Origin: JBEGQX01 sp041180805
GTDB lineage: Bacteria; Planctomycetota; Planctomycetia; Gemmatales; Gemmataceae
Direction: 5' to 3'
NCBI GenBank assembly: GCA_041180805.1
Contig: JBEGQX010000194.1
Location: 1-19,537 of the forward strand
Length of the DNA: 19,537 nt
Part shown: positions 15,012-19,537 of the stretch, in pieces
How the letters are laid out: every line of letters starts with the position of its first letter
Numbering within the stretch: the first letter of the stretch is position 1
Program-made: the position numbers and the translations under genes
The notes under the pieces: model-generated
The model's database searches: none
Told to the model about the DNA's origin: nothing
Seen by the model: only the letters and a program-made list of their open reading frames with translations

Positions 15012-16292
15012 ATGAGGAAGTTTTTGGTTTTGGGACTTGTGGGTTTTGTTCTGTTGGGTGCCCTGGCGTTTTCCGATAAGCCCACGAAGGAAAAAGGATT
15101 GCAGATTCAAGTGGGTGATAAAAACCCATGGACCAATCTTAAAGTTAACAATGACCCCGATGAATTTCGTTTTGCTGTGGTTAGTGATCGCACAGGTGGT
15201 CATCGCCCGAAGATTTTTTCGCAAGCCATGCAGCAGTTGAATTTGCTGCAACCAGAATTTGTCATGTCGGTGGGCGATTTAATCGAGGGTTATTCAGACA
15301 AACAAGACAAGGTGGAAGCTGAATGGAACGAGTTCAACTCTTATGTGAACCGTCTTCAGATGCCATTTTTTTATATTCCCGGCAACCATGATGTCAGCAA
15401 CCCTGGTCAGGAAAAATTGTTCAAGGACAAATTTCGCGCTCCTTATTTCCATTTCCTTTACAGGAATGTGTTGTTCCTTTGCTTGAATTCGGATGATTCA
15501 TCGGAAAGCACCACCAAGGACAGGCCCCATCGGTTTGGGAAGGATCAATTGGAAATGATCAAAAAGGCTGTCGAGGAAAATTCTGGCGCCAAGTGGATCA
15601 TGGTTTTCCTTCACAAGCCGCTGTGGAATGATAATACGTTGGATAAAAATGGCTGGTTGGATGTGGAGAATTTGCTTAAGGGTAAAAACTACACCGTATT
15701 TGCGGGTCATGTGCATCACTACCAGAAGTTTGTTCGCAATGGCATGCGTTATTACAGCCTTTCCACCACGGGTGGCGCCAGCAAGTTGCGTGGTCCTGTT
15801 TATGGCGAATTTGATCATGTCGCATGGGTAACCATGAAGAAGGATGGCCCAGTGGTTGCTAATCTGCTGCTGGATGGAATCCTTGACGATGCTTTGCGTT
15901 TACCGGAATCCGATGAAACTGGCGTGGCCACCGGAAAACGAAAACAAGTGTTTCCAACCACTGTAAAAGTAACCCAGGATGGTAAGCCTGTAATCGAGGC
16001 GGAAGTGGCGATTTTCCCTCCACACAAAGCTCAAGGGCCAAAACCAACCAAGGTTGCCGATGGCCTGACTGATTCTCAGGGAAATGCCAAAATGTCCACA
16101 TACACCGCTTTTGATGGTGTTCCAGAGGGGGAATATGTCATCACGGTGATCAAGCGTAACCCGCGTTATTTGGAAGATGGCAAGCCTGGTCCGAATATGT
16201 TGCCTGAGGTTTATTCCAAGGCTTCGACAACGACTTTTAACACAACCATTAAAGCTGGGGAGAACAAGATTGATCTTCCCGTTTCACGCTGA
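15012..16292 (+). CDS. Secreted calcineurin-like metallophosphoesterase with C-terminal Ig-like domain
   Basis: 426 residues from the ATG at 15012, preceded by AGGGG at 6-nt spacing (in-frame ATGs at 14991 and 15006 fit less well). Signal peptide MRKFLVLGLVGFVLLGALAF. The phosphoesterase domain (about 50-290) has D59 (VVSDRTGG), GDLIEG with D89, GNHD (124-127), H201 (LHKP) and GHVHH (232-236). The His of the usual D-x-H first motif is replaced: here D-R-T, with H64 nearby. The rest of the dimetal site is intact. Residues about 310-420 (TTVKVTQDGKPVIEAEVAIF...GEYVITVIKRNP) look like a carboxypeptidase-regulatory or Ig-like beta domain. It probably acts on a phosphoester in the periplasm; the substrate is unknown. 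Its last 44 nt overlap queG in the opposite direction. Confidence 0.87.
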   Translation: MRKFLVLGLVGFVLLGALAFSDKPTKEKGLQIQVGDKNPWTNLKVNNDPDEFRFAVVSDRTGGHRPKIFSQAMQQLNLLQPEFVMSVGDLIEGYSDKQDKVEAEWNEFNSYVNRLQMPFFYIPGNHDVSNPGQEKLFKDKFRAPYFHFLYRNVLFLCLNSDDSSESTTKDRPHRFGKDQLEMIKKAVEENSGAKWIMVFLHKPLWNDNTLDKNGWLDVENLLKGKNYTVFAGHVHHYQKFVRNGMRYYSLSTTGGASKLRGPVYGEFDHVAWVTMKKDGPVVANLLLDGILDDALRLPESDETGVATGKRKQVFPTTVKVTQDGKPVIEAEVAIFPPHKAQGPKPTKVADGLTDSQGNAKMSTYTAFDGVPEGEYVITVIKRNPRYLEDGKPGPNMLPEVYSKASTTTFNTTIKAGENKIDLPVSR

Positions 16293-17316
16293 TTCTTTTT
16301 TGGATTTGGGTTAGTGCCCACAAGGCCGCATTTGCAACGAGGGGTTCCCGGTTTTCCGAGAGCCCCTCTAGCGTTTTAAGATGGCTTTCGTTGCCGATAT
16401 TTCCCAAAACTATGCAGGCGTTGCGAAATATCCGGTTCATGCGAGGCCGCCACATCGCGGTTTTCTTGAAGCGAATACGAAATTCATCCTGCGATAGCTT
16501 TAGAACTTCCAATGGGTCTAGAAATGCCTGCCCGGGGTTGAAATAATTTTTCCAATCCTCCCCATCCGGAGTTTTTCTGTTCCAAGGACAAACATCCTGG
16601 CAAATATCGCAACCTTGAATCCAGTTTTGAATTCCTTCGCGAAGGTTTTCTGGAATGTCCGTTTTGTGTTCTATCGTCAGGTAGCTGATGCATTTCCTGG
16701 CATCTAGCTTTTTGGGGCCGATAAATGCCTGGGTTGGGCAGGCGTCCAGGCAGGCGGTGCAAGTACCGCAATGGCTGGTTAGGGAAGGAAAATCTGGTTG
16801 AAGTTCCATATCAAGAAGCAGTGCGCCTAGCAGTATAAAGCTTCCAAGCTTTTTGTGAATCAGCATGGTGTTTTTGCCAATCCATCCCAATCCTGCTCTT
16901 CTGGCAAAATCCCTTTCCAAAAGAGGGGTTGTGTCCACCACGCCACGGCCATTTACCGAAGCATGTTCGTTCCTGAAGTTTTTTAGAACGTTGTTCAACT
17001 TGTTCCAAAGAATTAAGTGGTAATCCGTGCCTTGGGCATATCTTGCGACACGGGCCATGTTGGGTTTTTCGGGGGTAGGGAGTTCGGTTTTGTAATTGTA
17101 AGCCACCATCAGAATGCTTTTTACATCTTTAAGAATGGAATTTGGGTGTTGGTAGGCCGTTCGATATTCAGCCATGTAATCCATCTGGCCATGCAAGCCG
17201 TTGTCCAGCCAGTCCTGAAGGTGGCTGAAGCCATCTGCGTTCGTGGCAATGGCTATGCCAGCAAGGTCAAAGCCTTCTTTTTTAGCCAGACTTTTCAGTA
17301 GTTCTTCAGGTTTCAT
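16249..17316 (-). CDS. queG: Epoxyqueuosine reductase
   Basis: A 355-residue cobalamin-dependent reductase that converts epoxyqueuosine to queuosine in the wobble position of GUN-anticodon tRNAs, the last step of the pathway. VVDTTPLLERDFARRAGLGWIGKN (about 126-149) is the signature region with candidate catalytic acids D128 and D136. Eight cysteines for two [4Fe-4S] clusters are present: C183, C186, C189, C193 (CGTCTACLDACP), C209, and C236, C239, C243 (CDICQDVCPWN). The C-terminal HEAT-like repeat of long-form QueG is present (FRNACIVLGNIGN..., VANAALWALTQI). No Shine-Dalgarno is obvious before the ATG at 17316. It is divergent from the DUF1559 gene and its 3' end is antisense to the end of the phosphoesterase gene. 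Confidence 0.95.
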   Translation of the reverse strand: MKPEELLKSLAKKEGFDLAGIAIATNADGFSHLQDWLDNGLHGQMDYMAEYRTAYQHPNSILKDVKSILMVAYNYKTELPTPEKPNMARVARYAQGTDYHLILWNKLNNVLKNFRNEHASVNGRGVVDTTPLLERDFARRAGLGWIGKNTMLIHKKLGSFILLGALLLDMELQPDFPSLTSHCGTCTACLDACPTQAFIGPKKLDARKCISYLTIEHKTDIPENLREGIQNWIQGCDICQDVCPWNRKTPDGEDWKNYFNPGQAFLDPLEVLKLSQDEFRIRFKKTAMWRPRMNRIFRNACIVLGNIGNESHLKTLEGLSENREPLVANAALWALTQIQKRISVKREDQSCSPQL

Positions 17317-17331
17317 AAGTACAGGGTGTTC

Positions 17332-17360
17332 TTTACGGTGGTAAACATTTAGCTTATCAT
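17332..17360 (+). promoter_or_regulatory. Probable sigma-70-type promoter of the DUF1559 gene
   Basis: TTTACG at 17332-17337 and TATCAT at 17355-17360 are spaced by 17 nt. The -10 box matches five of six and the -35 box four of six consensus bases. Transcription would start about 40 nt before the ATG at 17407, a normal leader length. Confidence 0.5.
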
Positions 17361-17406
17361 AACTATGATTTCATTTATTTCATAATTCACTGAAAGTAGG
17401 CCGGTT

Positions 17407-18417
17407 ATGAAAAGGTTAAAAAAGGGTTTCACCCTGATTGAACTTCTTGTGGTGATTGCAATTATTGCGATATTGATTGGCCTGTTGTTGCCAGCGGTGC
17501 AGAAAGTGCGCGAAGCTGCTGCCAGGATGAGCTGCCAAAATAATTTAAAACAAATTGGTTTGGCTTGTCATAATTACGAATCTACTTTTCAGCAGTTACC
17601 TCCCGGGCAGGGACCACCACCAGTCACAGATAATGGAACAAGTCGTCCATCCCTTCAAGCCGTAATACTCCCGTATTTGGAAGGTGGGAATCTTTATGCT
17701 CTGTTTAATTTCAATTACGATGTTAATCAAAATAATGCACCTGCACCCGCTAACCATGCAACCGCAAGAACACAGGATGTGAAAGCCTTCTTGTGTCCGT
17801 CAGATCCTTCAGGTGAGAGAGTCGCAAACGCTGGAAGATGCAATTATTTTGGCAGTATTGGTAATACACCCCAGCACCGGGAAACGGATCCCCTTAGAGT
17901 GGGCATCTTCAATGTTCAGGTTACAGCAGGTCAACCTAACGCCGGCGGTGGAGTCGTTACAACAAAGGTTAGAATTAATGATGTTTCAGATGGTACTAGC
18001 AATACTGTGATGTTTAGCGAAATTCGAAGATCCATGCTCGCCTCAACCACCAATCCACCCCACCCAACCCATGTTTTAAATATTGCCTCACTGGCAACCA
18101 CTTTGGATTACCCCGCAACCGGAAACTGCGGGACCACAACTGCAATCAATTACCCTGGTTTGCAATACTACCGTAGTGGTGTGAATCCTCTAACCGTTTA
18201 TAGCCATACCATGGAAATCAACAGTAAAAAAACAGACTGTGTGGATGGCAGTTTTGTTCGAGCGCATCACGCTTCCAGAAGTTATCACTCCGGAGGGGTC
18301 AATTCCTGCTTTGCTGACGGGAGTGTGAAATTCATTAGGGAGAATATTTTACTTCAGCTTTGGAGAAATTTGGGGACCAGGTCTGGTGGTGAAGTCGTTG
18401 ATGCTGGAGCCTATTAA
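17407..18417 (+). CDS. DUF1559 protein with prepilin-type N-terminus (planctomycete hallmark family)
   Basis: 336 residues. KKGFTLIELLVVIAIIAIL is a type IV prepilin/pseudopilin leader with cleavage expected between G7 and F8 and the conserved Glu at E12. LLPAVQKVREAAARMSCQNNLKQIGLA is the typical start of DUF1559 (PF07596). HSGGVNSCFADGSVKFI near the C-terminus is the H-x9-DG motif of this family. Such proteins occur in dozens of copies per planctomycete genome and are thought to be secreted and surface-exposed pseudopilin-like proteins; their roles are poorly known. AGTAGG precedes the ATG by about 6 nt. It appears monocistronic, with its own promoter upstream and another promoter after it. 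Confidence 0.95.
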   Translation: MKRLKKGFTLIELLVVIAIIAILIGLLLPAVQKVREAAARMSCQNNLKQIGLACHNYESTFQQLPPGQGPPPVTDNGTSRPSLQAVILPYLEGGNLYALFNFNYDVNQNNAPAPANHATARTQDVKAFLCPSDPSGERVANAGRCNYFGSIGNTPQHRETDPLRVGIFNVQVTAGQPNAGGGVVTTKVRINDVSDGTSNTVMFSEIRRSMLASTTNPPHPTHVLNIASLATTLDYPATGNCGTTTAINYPGLQYYRSGVNPLTVYSHTMEINSKKTDCVDGSFVRAHHASRSYHSGGVNSCFADGSVKFIRENILLQLWRNLGTRSGGEVVDAGAY

Positions 18418-18449
18418 AACCTTGGATTTGTCAAAAGGTGATTATTCTG

Positions 18450-18478
18450 TTGACACAACGGTTCCCCACGATTATTAA
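18450..18478 (+). promoter_or_regulatory. Probable strong sigma-70-type promoter of the cytochrome c'-like gene
   Basis: TTGACA at 18450-18455 (perfect -35) and TATTAA at 18473-18478 (four of six) are spaced by 17 nt. The start would be near 18485, leaving a leader of about 130 nt before the ATG at 18618. This agrees with the highly expressed codon pattern of that gene. Confidence 0.6.
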
Positions 18479-18617
18479 GGAATTGTCAAAATAGGCAGAA
18501 CTGCTACTGTTTTGATCCAGCCTTGTTTGATTTTACCTGAATTTTGATGAAAACATGGTGTTTTCGGTTGGGAGATGAAAGCGGCTGGAGGTGGTTTCGT
18601 ATCAAGGGGAAATTGAG

Positions 18618-18974
18618 ATGCGAACTGTTAAGTTTTTTGCTTTGGCTGCTCTGTGTCTGGCAGCAGTCGGCTTCAGCATCAATGCTGCTGCTGATTCCAA
18701 GTCCATCAAGGAAATCATGAAGGGTGGCAACTTCAAGAAGTGCTGCGAAGCAGCCAACAAGAAGGATGCTTCCGCTGCTGACAAGAAGGCTTTCGCAGAC
18801 CTTTGCGAATCCCTTGCAGCCAACAAGTGCCCAAAGGGCGATGCTGCTTCTTGGAAGGCCAAGACTGAAGCTTTGGTTGCTGCTAGCAAGGCTTTGGTAG
18901 CTGGCGATAAGGATGCTGGCAAGAAGGTTAGCGCTGCCGCTAACTGCAAGGCTTGCCATGACGTTCACAAGTAA
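18618..18974 (+). CDS. Small secreted c-type cytochrome (cytochrome c'-like), cysteine-rich
   Basis: 118 residues from the ATG at 18618, with AAGGGGA 7 nt upstream. Signal peptide MRTVKFFALAALCLAAVGFSINAAA. The single heme site CKACHDVHK lies at the very C-terminus, as in class II cytochromes c (cytochrome c'), where helical bundles bind heme near the end. The mature part (~93 residues) is shorter than a standard cytochrome c' (~125). Besides the CxxC pair it has four more cysteines (KKCCEAA, ADLCES, NKCPKG) absent from its paralogue downstream. All 20 lysines use AAG and Ala is rich in GCT, unlike neighbouring genes, suggesting strong expression. The role could be periplasmic electron transfer or gas binding; the sequence does not decide. 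Confidence 0.83.
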   Translation: MRTVKFFALAALCLAAVGFSINAAADSKSIKEIMKGGNFKKCCEAANKKDASAADKKAFADLCESLAANKCPKGDAASWKAKTEALVAASKALVAGDKDAGKKVSAAANCKACHDVHK

Positions 18975-18998
18975 TCAGTAAAAACTGATGTTTCTTTG

Positions 18999-19040
18999 AA
19001 ACAGGCTGACAGTTTAAAATGTCAGCCTGTTTTCGTTTTT
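18999..19040 (+). terminator. Strong intrinsic terminator after the first cytochrome gene
   Basis: A perfect 13-bp stem (aaacaggctgaca at 18999-19011 with tgtcagcctgttt at 19020-19032) around an 8-nt loop is followed by tcgttttt. It should limit read-through into the second cytochrome gene, whose ATG is 27 nt further on. Confidence 0.88.
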
Positions 19041-19067
19041 ACATGGAATGGCTATAGGAGTAAAAAC

Positions 19068-19466
19068 ATGAGGTTTTCTAAAAAAGGCTTTTTCGCTTCT
19101 GTGGGTTTGTTTTGCTGCACCATTCCAATTCTTGCGCAAGGCCCAGACATTAAAGAGATTATGGGCAAACTGAACAAGGCGGGTGGCTTGTATCCTGCCA
19201 TTCAAAAGGGACTAAAAGCTCCATCCCCAAATTGGGCCGGTTTAAAAAATGATGCGGATGAGTTTACAGCCCTTGCGACCTCTTTGGGAAAAAACAAGCC
19301 CCCAAAAGGTGATGCCGCTTCCTGGCAAAAGATGACCAAAGAATATGCCGACGAAGCAGGTAAGCTTAAAGCCGCAGTGGAAAGCAAAAACAAGGCAAAC
19401 GCTGATGCTGCTATTGCCAAGCTTGGCGCTTCATGCAGTGCCTGCCATAAGGCCCATAAAAATTAG
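19068..19466 (+). CDS. Second small secreted c-type cytochrome (cytochrome c'-like), paralogue
   Basis: 132 residues from the ATG at 19068, with AGGAG 7 nt upstream; the longer reading frame starting at 18996 would run through the terminator hairpin and is rejected. Signal peptide MRFSKKGFFASVGLFCCTIPILAQG. A C-terminal heme motif CSACHKAHKN matches that of the preceding gene. PPKGDAASWQKMTKEYADEAGKL aligns with CPKGDAASWKAKTEALVAASKAL, so the two are paralogues from a tandem duplication. This copy lacks the four extra cysteines and uses AAA and AAG for lysine freely, so it is probably less strongly expressed. No promoter of its own is obvious in the 27 nt after the terminator. Confidence 0.83.
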   Translation: MRFSKKGFFASVGLFCCTIPILAQGPDIKEIMGKLNKAGGLYPAIQKGLKAPSPNWAGLKNDADEFTALATSLGKNKPPKGDAASWQKMTKEYADEAGKLKAAVESKNKANADAAIAKLGASCSACHKAHKN

Positions 19467-19489
19467 CCTTTGATCACACCAATCGGTCG

Positions 19490-19522
19490 CAGGCGGGCTA
19501 CTCTTTTGGAGAGACCCGCCTG
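19490..19522 (+). terminator. Hairpin, probable terminator of the cytochrome region
   Basis: An 8-bp GC-rich stem (caggcggg at 19490-19497 with cccgcctg at 19515-19522) encloses an inner 4-bp stem (ctct/agag) around tttgg. It lies 23 nt after the stop. No real T-run follows, so it may be a weaker terminator or an mRNA-stabilising structure. Confidence 0.55.
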
Positions 19523-19537
19523 TTCCACTACTGAAAC

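Noticed and set aside
18996..19067. N-terminal extension of the second cytochrome
   Set aside because: It runs through a 13-bp terminator hairpin and lacks a ribosome site; the ATG at 19068 has AGGAG and is followed by a proper signal peptide.
1..19537. Insertion sequence, phage or plasmid remnants
   Set aside because: No transposase, integrase or terminal inverted repeat pair was recognised; apart from the intron the region looks like ordinary chromosome.

Overview
The window reads as a piece of a planctomycete chromosome, with base composition near 50% GC by eye. The main evidence is a DUF1559 protein (prepilin-type N-terminus plus a C-terminal HxGGxNxxFADG motif). A membrane-anchored Hanks-type Ser/Thr kinase and several large secreted proteins without recognisable enzyme domains agree with this. 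Genus and family cannot be fixed from the sequence alone.

Layout. (1) Positions 1-94 hold the last codons of a probable sialate O-acetylesterase, closed by a strong hairpin terminator. (2) Minus strand, 2511 to 145: gamma-class carbonic anhydrase-like protein, XRE-type regulator and MFS exporter, tightly packed. (3) Plus strand, 2614 to 9515: a compact six-gene run of arginase-family hydrolase, isochorismatase-like hydrolase, class V aminotransferase (alanine-glyoxylate type), hemB, a Ser/Thr protein kinase and hemL. Gaps are 23-32 nt and the last two genes overlap by 17 nt. Two enzymes of the C5 tetrapyrrole pathway flank a receptor-like kinase. (4) Plus strand, 9669 to 13063: three secreted proteins of unknown function. 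(5) Minus strand, 14728 to 13066: an SDR oxidoreductase, a tRNA-Leu(UAA) gene interrupted by a group I intron, and a small unknown protein starting 19 nt beyond the tRNA. (6) 15012 to 17316: a secreted metallophosphoesterase and queG (epoxyqueuosine reductase), convergent with 44 nt of overlap. (7) 17407 to 19466: the DUF1559 protein and two paralogous small secreted c-type cytochromes (cytochrome c'-like), separated by a strong terminator.

The most striking element is the split tRNA-Leu(UAA). The two exons (35 and 51 nt) rebuild a perfectly paired 86-nt tRNA. The 214-nt insert sits between U34 and A35 of the anticodon. It carries helices P1-P9 of a group I ribozyme, ends in the expected G, and encodes no endonuclease. 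Position and core motifs match the classic cyanobacterial/plastid tRNA-Leu(UAA) intron, so finding it among planctomycete genes is of evolutionary interest. A second theme is heme: hemB and hemL lie with a sensor-like kinase about 9 kb from two heme proteins. One of these has extra cysteines and uses AAG for all 20 of its lysines.
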